DNA of 37,628 bases from Ignavibacteriales bacterium (GCA_026390585.1 JAPLFP010000357.1:1-37628); one strand, 5' to 3'. Shown: positions 14,910 through 24,005, counted from the stretch's first letter. Program-made: numbers and translations. Notes: generated from the sequence alone by a model not told the origin.

Positions 14910-16271
14910 CTAGCCAATCAGTTGCTCCATTGCTTCATTGACCGTGTGAACACCGATGATCTCGATGCCGTTCTGTCCCTTGACGCTTTTGAGGTTGTTG
15001 TGGGGAATAATGACCTTCTTGAAACCGAGCTTGGCCGCTTCCTGCACCCGTTTTTCGACGTGACCGACGGTCCGGATCTCTCCGCCGAGGCCGATTTCGC
15101 CGACAGCGACGGAGGATGAGTCGACGGGGATATCGCGCAGGCTCGATGTGATGGATGTTGCAATGCCGAGGTCGACCGCTGGTTCGTCGATTTTCACACC
15201 GCCGGCAATATTGACAAAGACATCCTGACTGCCCAGATGGAGACCAACGCGTTTTTCAAGGACAGCGAGGAGAAGAGAGAGACGACGATAGTCGAACCCC
15301 GTCGTGTTCCGTTGAGGCATGCCGTAGCTGGTCGGCGTAACGAGCGCCTGCACCTCGATGAGGATTGGTCTCGACCCTTCAATGCTGGAGACAACCGTTG
15401 AACCCGATGTTCCGTACCGGCGTTCGGACAGGAAGGCTTCCGAAGGGTTCTTGACTTCGCGGAGACCGCTGTCGTGCATTTCGAAAATCCCGATCTCGTT
15501 CGTTGAACCGTATCGGTTCTTCAAGGCCCGGAGGATGCGGTAAGCGTAGTGAGCCTCTCCCTCAAACTGCAGAACGGTGTCGACCATGTGCTCGATCACT
15601 CGCGGTCCCGCAATCACACCTTCCTTTGTAACATGGCCGATGACGAAGATGGGGATGCCTTGAGTCTTTGCCAGCCGGAGGAGAAGGGCCGTCGATTCAC
15701 GCACCTGGCTCACACTTCCCGGGGCGCTCTCAAGACCGGGACGGTACATCGTTTGGATTGAGTCGACAATGATCAGGTCAGGCGGATTGCGCTCGATGAC
15801 ATCGAGAATCAGATCGAGATTCGTTTCAGCCAGCAGAAGAATGCTCTTGGTATCGTCGGCTTCAAGCCGCTCGGCCCGGAGTTTGATTTGTCTGACAGAT
15901 TCTTCACCGCTGATGTAGAGAATCACCTGGCCCTTGAGCTTCAGCGCCATCTGCATCATCAGGGTCGATTTGCCGATGCCGGGGTCGCCGCCGAGAAGAA
16001 TGAGGGAGCCCGGAACAAGGCCACCGCCGAGCACACGGTCGAATTCATCGATGTTGGTCTTGACGCGTGGGACGTCCTGGCTTTCGAGCTCATCCATCGG
16101 AATGGGTTCGATCTTCGACATAGCGCCCATGGGCTTTTTCGAAAGCCTGAGCGGGGAGGGAGCTTCCTCGACGAATGTATTCCACTCGTTGCAGTTTGGA
16201 CATTTCCCGACCCAGCGGGGGGAATTGTAACCGCATGACTGACAAACATATTTTGTCTGGATCTTCGCCAC
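14910..16271 (-). CDS. radA: DNA repair protein RadA
   Basis: 453 residues, the standard length. RadA is a RecA-like hexameric motor that promotes branch migration during recombination. Visible parts are an N-terminal C4 zinc finger ('CQSCGYNSPRWVGKCPNC'), Walker A 'GGDPGIGKST' (about residue 94-103), Walker B 'LIIVDSIQ', the RadA-specific 'KNRYGS' motif and a C-terminal Lon-like domain ('DVFVNIAGGVKIDEPAVDLG', 'GEIGLGGEIRTV'). The start codon is GTG at 16271. It is divergent from the M28 peptidase gene with about 200 bp between, which must hold both promoters. Confidence 0.97.
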   Translation of the reverse strand: MAKIQTKYVCQSCGYNSPRWVGKCPNCNEWNTFVEEAPSPLRLSKKPMGAMSKIEPIPMDELESQDVPRVKTNIDEFDRVLGGGLVPGSLILLGGDPGIGKSTLMMQMALKLKGQVILYISGEESVRQIKLRAERLEADDTKSILLLAETNLDLILDVIERNPPDLIIVDSIQTMYRPGLESAPGSVSQVRESTALLLRLAKTQGIPIFVIGHVTKEGVIAGPRVIEHMVDTVLQFEGEAHYAYRILRALKNRYGSTNEIGIFEMHDSGLREVKNPSEAFLSERRYGTSGSTVVSSIEGSRPILIEVQALVTPTSYGMPQRNTTGFDYRRLSLLLAVLEKRVGLHLGSQDVFVNIAGGVKIDEPAVDLGIATSITSSLRDIPVDSSSVAVGEIGLGGEIRTVGHVEKRVQEAAKLGFKKVIIPHNNLKSVKGQNGIEIIGVHTVNEAMEQLIG

Positions 16272-16473
16272 GGAAGAAGAGAGAGTGTTAATGTTTCAAG
16301 GGCAGAATGCAAAGGACGCCGTACCACCTGCTCAGTCAATATACAGACGCAGTCTCTGAGATTCAACAAATCGACCAACTCACCGAGGAATTCATTGCAT
16401 AGAGTTGTGACTTTTTCTACTTTCAATGTGCCAATCGAATCTACCCCTCAACTTTGAAGAACGAGAGGCTCGT

Positions 16474-18123
16474 ATGAACCGTCACGTCCTGCTGTTTTCC
16501 GCGGTCGCGTTAGCCTTCACCCTTGGAGCATGTTCCGGAGAAGGAGATCTCTCACTCAAACACATCAATGCTGCAAAGCTCAAAGAGCGGATCGCGGTCC
16601 TCGCAAACGATTCGTTGGAAGGTCGCGGCCCTGGGACTCGTGGTGAAGAACGAACGATCGCCTATCTCATCACGCAATACAAACAGCTTGGCCTCGAACC
16701 TGCTGGCGATCATGGAACGTATGTGCAAAACGTCCCGCTCGTCGGTGTCCGGATTGATCCTTCGGTGACGATGGATATTGTCCGCGGGAAACAATCGATT
16801 CGGCTGAAGTTCCCCGATGAATTTGTCGCGACAACCGGCGTCTATGAGCAAGCAGTTTCTGTGAAAAACGCGGACATGGTGTTTGTAGGATATGGCATCG
16901 TCGCGCCGGAGTTTGGTCGGGATGACTACAAAGGAGTCGATGTTGCAGGAAAGATCCTCTTGATGATGAACGACGATCCGAACACGGGCGACTCGTCGTT
17001 TTTTGTCGGCAAGGGTCGGACGTACTACGGACGATGGACGTACAAATACGAAATCGCGGGACAGAAAGGGGCTCTCGGTGCCATTATCATCCATACCGAT
17101 GAATCGGCAGGTTATCCTTATCAGGTTATCCGCACCTCGCGGTCGCGGGAAAATTTCGACCTGGATACACCGGGTGAACATCGCGATATCAAGCTCAAAG
17201 GGTGGACCACCGAAGAAGCGACACAGCGCTATCTTGCCCTGGTAGGGCTTGACCTTCACAAGCTTATGGCATCGGCGCAGCGCAAAGAATTCAAGCCTGT
17301 TCCGCTGGGTCTCACCGTTTCCACGATGATGAAGTACTCGATCCGGAGGATGGAGACGCACAACATCATCGGAATTCTCCGGGGGAGCGATTCAAAATTG
17401 AAGGAGGAATATATTGCATTCTCGGCCCACCACGATCATCTCGGGATCGGGCCGTCGGTTGACGGCGACTCAATCTACAACGGGGCGTTAGACAACGCCT
17501 CAGGTGTTTCGATGATGATGGCGATTGCCGAAGAGTTCGGCGCGATGAAGGTAAAACCGAAACGCTCGCTCCTCTTCGCTACAGTCGCCGCGGAAGAAAA
17601 GAACTTGCTGGGTTCTCAGTATTTTGCGGAGCACTCCACCGTTCCTCTTGCATCGTTGGCTGCGAACATTAATATCGACGGAATGAACATCTGGGGAAAA
17701 ACAAAAGACGTCATCTGCCTCGGTGCGGAACGGTCGACGCTGGAAAAAGATGTGGAGGACGTTGCAAAGGTCATGGGCCAGGTTGTCCGTCCGGATGCGT
17801 TTCCCGAGCAGGGAAGCTTCTACCGTTCCGATCATTTCAGCTTTGCAAAGATGGGGATCCCTTCGCTTTCGCTTCGGTCGGGTGCAGAGTACATCGGAAA
17901 GCCGGCCACCTACGGGAAAGAAGTGTCGGACGAATTCAACAAGAAACACTATCATCAGCCGAGCGATGAACTCCGTGATGACTGGGACTACGAGGGAGCG
18001 ATTCAGCAGGGAGAATTTGCGGCACGCCTTGCGGAGCGTTTGGCGAATGCGGCATCAATGCCGGTGTGGAACAAAGGGGATGAATTTGAAGCTGCTGGTC
18101 TGAAACTGGGGAAAAGAAAATAG
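16474..18123 (+). CDS. M28 family metallopeptidase (aminopeptidase) lipoprotein
   Basis: 549 residues from ATG 16474, preceded by 'GAGAGG'. The lipobox is 'AFTLGACSG'. Residues about 100-330 include an inserted protease-associated (PA) domain ('VFVGYGIVAPEFGRDDYKGV'). The M28 di-zinc site is complete: 'SAHHDHLG' (His), 'GALDNASGV' (bridging Asp), 'AAEEKNLLGS' (catalytic Glu and ligand), 'NIDGMN' (Asp) and 'HYHQPSDE' (His). Such enzymes trim N-terminal residues from peptides in the periplasm or at the cell surface. With the S46 dipeptidyl-peptidase it supports a peptide-using lifestyle. It converges with the CpoB-like gene at a shared terminator. Confidence 0.93.
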   Translation: MNRHVLLFSAVALAFTLGACSGEGDLSLKHINAAKLKERIAVLANDSLEGRGPGTRGEERTIAYLITQYKQLGLEPAGDHGTYVQNVPLVGVRIDPSVTMDIVRGKQSIRLKFPDEFVATTGVYEQAVSVKNADMVFVGYGIVAPEFGRDDYKGVDVAGKILLMMNDDPNTGDSSFFVGKGRTYYGRWTYKYEIAGQKGALGAIIIHTDESAGYPYQVIRTSRSRENFDLDTPGEHRDIKLKGWTTEEATQRYLALVGLDLHKLMASAQRKEFKPVPLGLTVSTMMKYSIRRMETHNIIGILRGSDSKLKEEYIAFSAHHDHLGIGPSVDGDSIYNGALDNASGVSMMMAIAEEFGAMKVKPKRSLLFATVAAEEKNLLGSQYFAEHSTVPLASLAANINIDGMNIWGKTKDVICLGAERSTLEKDVEDVAKVMGQVVRPDAFPEQGSFYRSDHFSFAKMGIPSLSLRSGAEYIGKPATYGKEVSDEFNKKHYHQPSDELRDDWDYEGAIQQGEFAARLAERLANAASMPVWNKGDEFEAAGLKLGKRK

Positions 18124-18152
18124 CCCGCGGGTGAAAGAACGGCGCAACAAAC

Positions 18153-18184
18153 AAAAAACCCCTGAAGTTCATCAGGGGTTTTTT
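18153..18184. terminator. Bidirectional intrinsic terminator
   Basis: AAAAAACCCCTGA (18153-18165) and TCAGGGGTTTTTT (18172-18184) are perfect complements around a 6-base loop. The run of T on one side and of A on the other gives a U-tract in both directions. It lies between the convergent M28 and CpoB-like genes and should stop both transcripts. Confidence 0.93.
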
Positions 18185-18206
18185 ATTCTCTGGAATATCG
18201 GAAATC

Positions 18207-18869
18207 TTACAGCTTACCCCAGCGCTCCTTGGCTTTCTTTACTTTGTCGCTTGTCGGGTAATCCTTCGTGACTTTTTCGTAGGCTTCCTTTGCTTTTGCT
18301 TTGTCGCCTGTGGCTTCATAGCAGCGCGCCAGCATGTACTGTGCGTCGGCTTTCTTCTCTGAGCCCTTGTACTGGAAGACCATCTCAAAGTGTTTCATCG
18401 CGTCTTTGTATTGCTTCTTTCCGAAGAACGACTCGCCGATCCAGTAGTGGCAGTTGTCCGCCTGATCTTCAGCAATTCCTCCCGTGAGGAGTGTTTCCAA
18501 CATCTGGATCGCATCGTCGTACTTCTTCTCGCCAAATGCCTTCATCGCGCCTTCATACGTTGCTGGAGGCGGTTTCGGCACTGCAGCAGCTTTCTCGAGC
18601 TCTGCCCTGAGTTTTGCCTCGATGTCTGCTAGGCGGGCGTTGAGCGTACCGCCGTCCTGCTCGAGCTTCACAATCTTCTGCTTCAGGTTGATATTGTCCG
18701 CTTCGAGTGAATCGATTTTCTTCTGCTCAGCTGTTGGCCCAGGCGGTGGTGGTGGCACTTCGGGTTTTACGGCTTCTTCACTGCTGCAACCTGCCAAGGC
18801 AAAAAGCAGAACCATCAACGCGGGAAGGGAGAGGCGAAGCATTGTCTCCTTTGTTTGTGCAAAACTCAT
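18207..18869 (-). CDS. CpoB/YbgF-like coiled-coil TPR lipoprotein
   Basis: 220 residues. The signal peptide ends 'LLFALAGC' (lipobox), a Pro-rich stretch follows ('EVPPPPPGP'), then a coiled coil (about 50-90) and three TPR units to the C-terminus ('YEGAMKAFGEKKYDDAIQML', 'CHYWIGESFFGKKQYKDAMK', 'AQYMLARCYEATGDKAKAKE'). This order, trimerising coiled coil then TPRs with 'YWIGE', is that of CpoB/YbgF, which couples cell-wall synthesis with outer-membrane constriction. No tol or pal genes are adjacent. ATG 18869 has GGAGG four bases upstream; ATG 18842 (MLRLSLPALM) also has AGGAG, so two starts are possible. Confidence 0.85.
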   Translation of the reverse strand: MSFAQTKETMLRLSLPALMVLLFALAGCSSEEAVKPEVPPPPPGPTAEQKKIDSLEADNINLKQKIVKLEQDGGTLNARLADIEAKLRAELEKAAAVPKPPPATYEGAMKAFGEKKYDDAIQMLETLLTGGIAEDQADNCHYWIGESFFGKKQYKDAMKHFEMVFQYKGSEKKADAQYMLARCYEATGDKAKAKEAYEKVTKDYPTSDKVKKAKERWGKL

Positions 18870-19025
18870 ACGGCCTCCGAGCTATGGCGGTGACAAGAGT
18901 TGATTAAAAGCACCGGAAATGTATCAAACCCAGCATTGAAAATCAAGTTTTAACAGAGCAATTCTTTCTTCGATTCATTTAAAGGGAAAGATGAGAAGGG
19001 GGCTCCTTAGTCTCTAAATTCTGTT

Positions 19026-19997
19026 TCACCCCGATTTCGCTTCATTTTGCCCAGCTGGGGTATTTTGGGATAGCGTGAACTCCACAAGTGCCCCAGCAAT
19101 CGTATTAACAATCTGATCGGGCACTCCGTCGGGATAGCTCGATTTAAGCCTCATGTCGCACATCTCGTTGACATAGTCGACAACGACAAACTTCTCGTTC
19201 GGAGTCATGGCAATCTCCGTTGAAAAGAAATCGAGCCCACAAATCTGCTGAATGGTGGTTGCGACGGATCGGAGTGGCTGGAGTCCGAACGCTTCTTCCT
19301 CTTTTGGTGTTAATTCTTCATAGACATGTGTGAGATCGTTCCACCAACAAGGCAAAACGGTTCCAAAAGCGTAAAAGACCCGGAACCACCCTCGATGGTG
19401 ATCAAGCTCGATCGGGATCACCTTCTCTTGGAGGAGATACTTGTCGTTTTTGTGATGTTGACGAGTCTCAATGACATCTTTGAGAGACTCGGCGCCGACG
19501 ACAACGCCGACCCCGCCGCCCGTCGTGTTCGCGGGCTTGATGATGAAAGGACGTCCGAGACGCGCCAGTTCTGAAAGCGACAACTCAACTTCCTTTCTCT
19601 GGCTGTATGGGGAAATGATGATCGTGTAGGGAACGTGGATGCCGCGGGACAAGAATTCCAGATGCATCGTGGCCTTGTCAGATGCCCTTCGGAGCAAATC
19701 GTGGGGGTTGATAATATGGAGGGTTTCACGCTCGCCCGAGACGCGAGCGATCCGGCTTATCACCTTTTCCAGCGGGAGGAATTGTTCGTCTTCATCAGAG
19801 GCGCGGTCAAGAAAAACGCGAACAGAAAGAGTCTTATCATGAAGAGCGGAAACTGTTTCCGCGAGATTGCGCTGGTCGATGAAAAACGTCGTGAGTCCGC
19901 GGGCGGTGGCTGCCGAATCAATGCAGTGGAGGAACTCGCGATCGAAATCCCAGTTCCATGCAACAGCGACATCAAAGAGCCGATGGGTTGCTTTCAT
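19026..19997 (-). CDS. ATP-grasp domain protein, function unknown
   Basis: 323 residues from ATG 19997 (MKATHRLFDVAVAWNWDFD). The ATP-grasp core is visible as 'GRPFIIKPANTTGGGVGVVV' (phosphate-binding lysine and glycine loop), 'YLLQEKVIP' (adenine-binding hinge) and 'KFVVVDYVNEMCDMRLKS' (Mg-binding acidic and Asn residues). The N-terminal part is a Rossmann-like half, as in RimK- and glutathione-synthetase-type ligases. It probably joins a carboxylate to an amine or thiol with ATP, but the substrate is unknown and no carrier or peptide-ligase partner is adjacent. It is divergent from the TPR operon with 95 bp between. Confidence 0.8.
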   Translation of the reverse strand: MKATHRLFDVAVAWNWDFDREFLHCIDSAATARGLTTFFIDQRNLAETVSALHDKTLSVRVFLDRASDEDEQFLPLEKVISRIARVSGERETLHIINPHDLLRRASDKATMHLEFLSRGIHVPYTIIISPYSQRKEVELSLSELARLGRPFIIKPANTTGGGVGVVVGAESLKDVIETRQHHKNDKYLLQEKVIPIELDHHRGWFRVFYAFGTVLPCWWNDLTHVYEELTPKEEEAFGLQPLRSVATTIQQICGLDFFSTEIAMTPNEKFVVVDYVNEMCDMRLKSSYPDGVPDQIVNTIAGALVEFTLSQNTPAGQNEAKSG

Positions 19998-20051
19998 CTG
20001 ACAGAAAGATAGCTTCTTTCGGTCCTCTCTGCAAGCTTCCGTCCACAATCC

Positions 20052-20080
20052 TTGTAATTCAAAGGCATAATCGATATATT
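20052..20080 (+). promoter_or_regulatory. Candidate sigma-70-like promoter of the TPR-DUF4292-EnvC operon
   Basis: TTGTAA (20052-20057), a 17-base spacer and TATATT (20075-20080) lie just before the ATG at 20093. The leader would be only about 5-7 bases. Bacteroidota often use a different -33/-7 consensus, and 'TATATTTTC' also partly fits TAnnTTTG. Confidence 0.35.
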
Positions 20081-20092
20081 TTCAATACTACT

Positions 20093-21820
20093 ATGAAAAC
20101 TGCTCTCTCTGCTCTTATTGTCGCCCTTGCCGTCGGTTGGACTGGTTGCAGCTCTGTGAAGCAGGTGGCTCGGACGCGACTGGAGCCCAAAAAAGACACT
20201 CAACTTCTGGAGCGACTGAAAGAATACCAGCGTGATCGCGCACTAGCTCGCCTGGTACAAGGCTCCGTCTATGATGTCACAGGTGATTATGCGAGCGCTA
20301 TCCTCGAGTACCAGGAAGCGATTCAGCTCTATCCTCAGGCAGCTACATACTATGCAATTTCGAAAGACTACTCTGCTTTGGGCAAACACGCGCTCGCGGC
20401 ACAGCACGGAGCGGAAGCAGTTCGGCTAGACTCTCTCAATATTCTCTATCATCAGAACCTTGCCACGATCTATCTGAATGCCTATCAGCCCGACCTTGCG
20501 GTGAAGGAATTTGAGCGGGTTGTTCAAATCGATTCCAACAACGTCGAAGGATTGTATAACCTTGCCCGCCTCTATCAAACGAACCGACCTCTGAAAGCTC
20601 TCGAGATTTACGAGCGTATTCTTGATCGTACAGGCGACGAGTGGGAAATCCTTCTCCAGACGGCGGAAACCTACAATTCCCTCGGTCGCTTTGATGATGC
20701 GGCGGAGAAATACAAACACATGCTGGAGTTAGATCCCAGCAACAAGGTATTGCAGCGGCAGCTCGCGGAGACGTATGGGCGTGCGGGCAAGTTTCCGGAA
20801 GCACAAAAACTGCTGGAGGGGATCCTCGAGACCGACCCCAAGAACGCGGAGGCACTCTCCTCTTTAGCTGATGTCTATATGGAGCAGCATCAGTACGATC
20901 GGGCACTGCCGATCTATCAGAAGCTTCTCCTCCAGGAACGCCAGAATCCGGAGATCAGACTGCGGATCGGAATTGCATATGTTGGGCAGGCCGATCGCGA
21001 TTCGACGTTCGCCGATAAGGCAAAACCGGTTTTCGAGCAACTGAACAAAGACATCCCCAATGATTGGCGTCCATGCTATTACCTCGGAGTCATCGCTGCC
21101 CGCCAGGCGAAAGACTCCCTCGCCCGTGAGTACTTTGAGCGTGTGACGCACCTTGCAGCATGGAATGGTGATGCGTGGTGGTATCTTGGATCGTCGTATT
21201 TCGACAAAGGGGAGTATCAGAAGCTCGTTGACGCGATGCTGACAGCAGAAAAAACCCTTCCCAAAGACAACCGAATGCCGTTTCTCCTTGGTCTTGGCTA
21301 CAGCCGCATGGATCAAAACGAGGCGGCGATTGCAGCATTTCGTCGTTCGTTGGATTTGAAGCCAGACGACATCAACACGCTGAGCACGCTGGCGCTGACG
21401 CTTGACGGGCTTCACCGCTATCAGGAATCCGATTCGTTATACGAGCGCGCACTCAAAGTGGATCCACGGTCGCATCTCGTTATGAACAACTATGGCTACA
21501 GCCTTGCGGAGCGCGGCCTCCAACTCGAGCGAGCTCTGCAAATGTCGCTTCAGGCCATAGAAGCAGAACCGAACAATGACTCGTATCTCGACACTGTCGG
21601 CTGGGTGTACTTCAAACTTGGCCGCTACAATGAAGCGCTGAAGTACATCTCCAAGGCCATAAGCGCAGGGGGAGCGAGTGCAACGGTGTATGAACACATG
21701 GGGGACATCCAGTACAAACTCGGTGAGAAGAAGAAGGCTGAACAATTCTGGAAGCAAGCGTTGGAGATGAATTCCGCCAACCAGAATCTCAAGGACAAAA
21801 TTGCACGAGGTTCACTCTGA
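20093..21820 (+). CDS. TPR-repeat lipoprotein
   Basis: 575 residues from ATG 20093 (MKTALSALIVALAVGWTGC), a lipoprotein signal. A much longer open frame upstream is antisense to the ATP-grasp gene and is not used. The rest is about 14 tetratricopeptide units ('DYASAILEYQEAIQLYP', 'KALEIYERILDRTGDEWEIL', 'YDRALPIYQKLL', 'YNEALKYISKAISAGGASAT'). TPR arrays are scaffolds for protein complexes, here tethered to the cell envelope. It starts an operon in which each stop codon touches the next start (TGATG at 21818-21822), followed by DUF4292 and an EnvC-like protein. This combination recurs in Bacteroidota, and I infer an envelope-assembly role. Confidence 0.88.
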   Translation: MKTALSALIVALAVGWTGCSSVKQVARTRLEPKKDTQLLERLKEYQRDRALARLVQGSVYDVTGDYASAILEYQEAIQLYPQAATYYAISKDYSALGKHALAAQHGAEAVRLDSLNILYHQNLATIYLNAYQPDLAVKEFERVVQIDSNNVEGLYNLARLYQTNRPLKALEIYERILDRTGDEWEILLQTAETYNSLGRFDDAAEKYKHMLELDPSNKVLQRQLAETYGRAGKFPEAQKLLEGILETDPKNAEALSSLADVYMEQHQYDRALPIYQKLLLQERQNPEIRLRIGIAYVGQADRDSTFADKAKPVFEQLNKDIPNDWRPCYYLGVIAARQAKDSLAREYFERVTHLAAWNGDAWWYLGSSYFDKGEYQKLVDAMLTAEKTLPKDNRMPFLLGLGYSRMDQNEAAIAAFRRSLDLKPDDINTLSTLALTLDGLHRYQESDSLYERALKVDPRSHLVMNNYGYSLAERGLQLERALQMSLQAIEAEPNNDSYLDTVGWVYFKLGRYNEALKYISKAISAGGASATVYEHMGDIQYKLGEKKKAEQFWKQALEMNSANQNLKDKIARGSL

Positions 21821-22596
21821 TGAATCGTGTCCACGGCGCATTGCTGTCTCTGGTTGTTGTTCTCCTGGCTGGCTGCGCCTCGGTGCCGAAGCCGGATTTG
21901 ACCGGCAAAACGGTGAACCCGGAAACAGTGCGGCGGATCGTTCGCGGAAACTATGAGAAGGTCCGCACCATGACCGGTTCGGGAACGATCAGCGTTGAGA
22001 CCCCTGAATCAGCGCAATCTGGCTCGTTTGAGCTCTTCCTTCGGAAGCCCGACTCGGTTCTCGTGAAAATCGAGGGTCCGTTTGGTATTTCGGTAGGATC
22101 GGCTCTTATCACGCGGGGAGAATTTGTATTCTATAATAGTCTCCAGAACCAGCTCATTACAGGGCCGGTCACCAGCGCCAATCTCAACCGGATTTTCAGG
22201 GTCAAGCTGACATTTGATGAGTTGCTGACTCTCTTCACGGGGGGAAGTTTTCTTGCATCCGACGATGGATCTCCCGAAACAGTGAGCGTCGAAGAGAACC
22301 AGTACGTCCTCACGTACACAAACGCAGAAGGAAGCAGACGATACTGGCTCGATCCCGAATCCCTCCTTATTACGAGGATTCAACACCTCGATCAGAAGGG
22401 AAAGCTCTTTTTTGAAGAACGGTACGAAAAGTTCCGTACCTATGGCAATGCATCTCTCCCGCGGTTCATACGTGTCACGCAGCATACAAGCCAGAGGATG
22501 ATTGGGGTGACATTTTCTTCGCTTGACATCAACACCGGCGGATCTCCCCTGGTGGTTGACATTCCCAAGAACGCAGAACGGATTCGCTGGCAATAA
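21820..22596 (+). CDS. DUF4292 family lipoprotein (LolB/LolA-like fold)
   Basis: 258 residues. The signal peptide ends 'VVVLLAGCAS' (lipobox). The region 'SGTISVETPESAQSGSFELF' and 'LRKPDSVLVKIEGPFGISVG' matches the start of DUF4292 proteins, whose predicted fold resembles the LolA/LolB lipoprotein carriers: an open beta-barrel with strands around 50-230. 'GSRRYWLDPESLLITRIQHL' fits the later strands. A LolB-like lipid- or lipoprotein-handling role in the outer membrane is inference. Start and stop overlap both neighbours by one base (TGATG and TAATG), so translation is coupled. Confidence 0.83.
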   Translation: MNRVHGALLSLVVVLLAGCASVPKPDLTGKTVNPETVRRIVRGNYEKVRTMTGSGTISVETPESAQSGSFELFLRKPDSVLVKIEGPFGISVGSALITRGEFVFYNSLQNQLITGPVTSANLNRIFRVKLTFDELLTLFTGGSFLASDDGSPETVSVEENQYVLTYTNAEGSRRYWLDPESLLITRIQHLDQKGKLFFEERYEKFRTYGNASLPRFIRVTQHTSQRMIGVTFSSLDINTGGSPLVVDIPKNAERIRWQ

Positions 22597-23915
22597 TGCC
22601 ACTCAGACGATCACTCATCCTAGGGTTGTCAATCCTCGTCGCAATCGCGCTGGGTCTCCCCGCAACGGTTCTGAGCCAGTCCGCCTCCAAGCAGTCTTCC
22701 AAGAAGACAAAAGTCCCCGCCAAATCTCAGCCTGAGAAGAAAAAGCCGCAAACGAGCATCAGCGACATGGAGAAAGAACGAACGCGGCTCAATGCTGAGG
22801 CGGCGGAGTACGAGAAGAAGTTCAAAAAGAGCAAGGAAAAAGAAAGCGTAACACTGACGAATATCAACAAGCTTGAGCAGCAGATCAACATCAAACGAAA
22901 GCTCATCAAAAAGCTCAGCGATCAGGAGCGACGGTTGACCGGAGATATCTCGGATGCGCGCAGTTCTATCGGAGATCTTGAACATCAGCTCGAGTCGCTG
23001 AAGAGCAACTATGCACGGTACGTTCGTTCGGTGTACAAGTACGGCAGAGTCTATGATGTTGAATTGCTTTTCTCATCGAAGTCTGTGAACCAGCTCTACA
23101 TTCGGATCGAGTATCTCAAACGGTTCTCGGAACAGCGGGCCAAAGACCTGGCGAATGTTGTTCACAATAAGACCGAACTAGAGGATGAGAATCGGCAACT
23201 CGAAACCAATCTCCAGCGCCAGCATCGATTGCTCGCTGAGCGTAAAGATGAAGAATCATCCCTGAAAGGCGACGTCACGGAACACCGGAGAATGCTCGAG
23301 TCGATCAAGAAGGACACGAAGTTCTACCGTGATCAGGCAGACGAAAAAAGGCAAGCAGCGGAGAAAGTCAAAAACATCGTTGCCGATCTGATCGAACGGG
23401 AAAAGGAACGGAAAGATCGCGAGGCTGCAGCGGCACGCAGCCGCGAGCGAGTCCCAACAGCGCCCAAAACAAGTCCGACACCGGAGACAGTGACCGGTGC
23501 GTTTGCCTCCAACAAAGGAAAGATTCCCTGGCCGGTTGCACAGGAGAGAAAACCTGTGATTGCTTCAAAGTTTGGGAATCAGATCCACCCGGTGCTCAAG
23601 ACGGTCAGGGAAAATCCGGGAATTGATATCAAGGTGGCAGCCGGATCCAATGTCCTCGCGGTGGCTGACGGCGAAGTCTCTATCCTCATATTCATCCCAG
23701 GATATGGCAACACTCTCATTTTGAACAACTATGATGGTTATCGCACAATCTACGCCCATCTTTCTGAGATCACGGTCGTCGAATCGCAAAAAGTGAAAGC
23801 CGGCGAGAAAATCGCGCAGAGCGGTGATTCAGTAGAAGGACCGATACTACATTTCGAGATCTGGTGGGGACAGGAAAAACAAAACCCTGAGATCTGGCTC
23901 GCAAAACAACGATGA
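22596..23915 (+). CDS. EnvC-like murein hydrolase activator (coiled coil + degenerate M23/LytM domain)
   Basis: 439 residues. A signal sequence at 1-28 is followed by a basic Ser/Lys-rich linker, a long coiled coil (about 55-285, 'TRLNAEAAEYEKKFKKSKEK'), a low-complexity linker and a LytM domain (about 318-439). The usual first zinc motif HxxxD appears as 'NPGIDI', with Asn where active enzymes have His. The later 'YAHLSEI' and 'LHFEIWW' His residues remain. Loss of one ligand fits EnvC, which binds and activates amidases instead of cutting peptidoglycan itself. It is the last gene of the TPR-DUF4292 operon and is followed by a hairpin. Confidence 0.88.
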   Translation: MPLRRSLILGLSILVAIALGLPATVLSQSASKQSSKKTKVPAKSQPEKKKPQTSISDMEKERTRLNAEAAEYEKKFKKSKEKESVTLTNINKLEQQINIKRKLIKKLSDQERRLTGDISDARSSIGDLEHQLESLKSNYARYVRSVYKYGRVYDVELLFSSKSVNQLYIRIEYLKRFSEQRAKDLANVVHNKTELEDENRQLETNLQRQHRLLAERKDEESSLKGDVTEHRRMLESIKKDTKFYRDQADEKRQAAEKVKNIVADLIEREKERKDREAAAARSRERVPTAPKTSPTPETVTGAFASNKGKIPWPVAQERKPVIASKFGNQIHPVLKTVRENPGIDIKVAAGSNVLAVADGEVSILIFIPGYGNTLILNNYDGYRTIYAHLSEITVVESQKVKAGEKIAQSGDSVEGPILHFEIWWGQEKQNPEIWLAKQR

Positions 23916-23925
23916 GACACGTGAG

Positions 23926-23968
23926 CCTTTCGAAAGTATCATAGTCGAACTTCGACACCTTCGAAAGG
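23926..23968 (+). terminator. Nested hairpin after the envC-like gene (terminator or repeat)
   Basis: CCTTTCGAA (23926-23934) pairs with TTCGAAAGG (23960-23968). Inside it GTCGAA (23944-23949) pairs with TTCGAC (23951-23956). It begins 11 bp past the stop codon and is followed by TTTC only. Further 'CGAAGGTTC' and 'GCCCCC' pieces run to 24000, so it may be a dispersed 'ACCTTCGAAAGGT' repeat used as a terminator. Confidence 0.55.
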
Positions 23969-24005
23969 TTTCTGAAGCCCCCGAAGGTTCATAAGCCCCC
24001 AGGAA

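Noticed and set aside
16552-17361. Minus-strand open frame of 269 codons inside the M28 peptidase
   Set aside because: Shadow of the lipoprotein peptidase, no features of its own.
19958-20092. N-terminal extension of the TPR protein to 19958
   Set aside because: It overlaps the ATP-grasp start region and lacks a signal; the ATG at 20093 gives a clear lipoprotein signal peptide.
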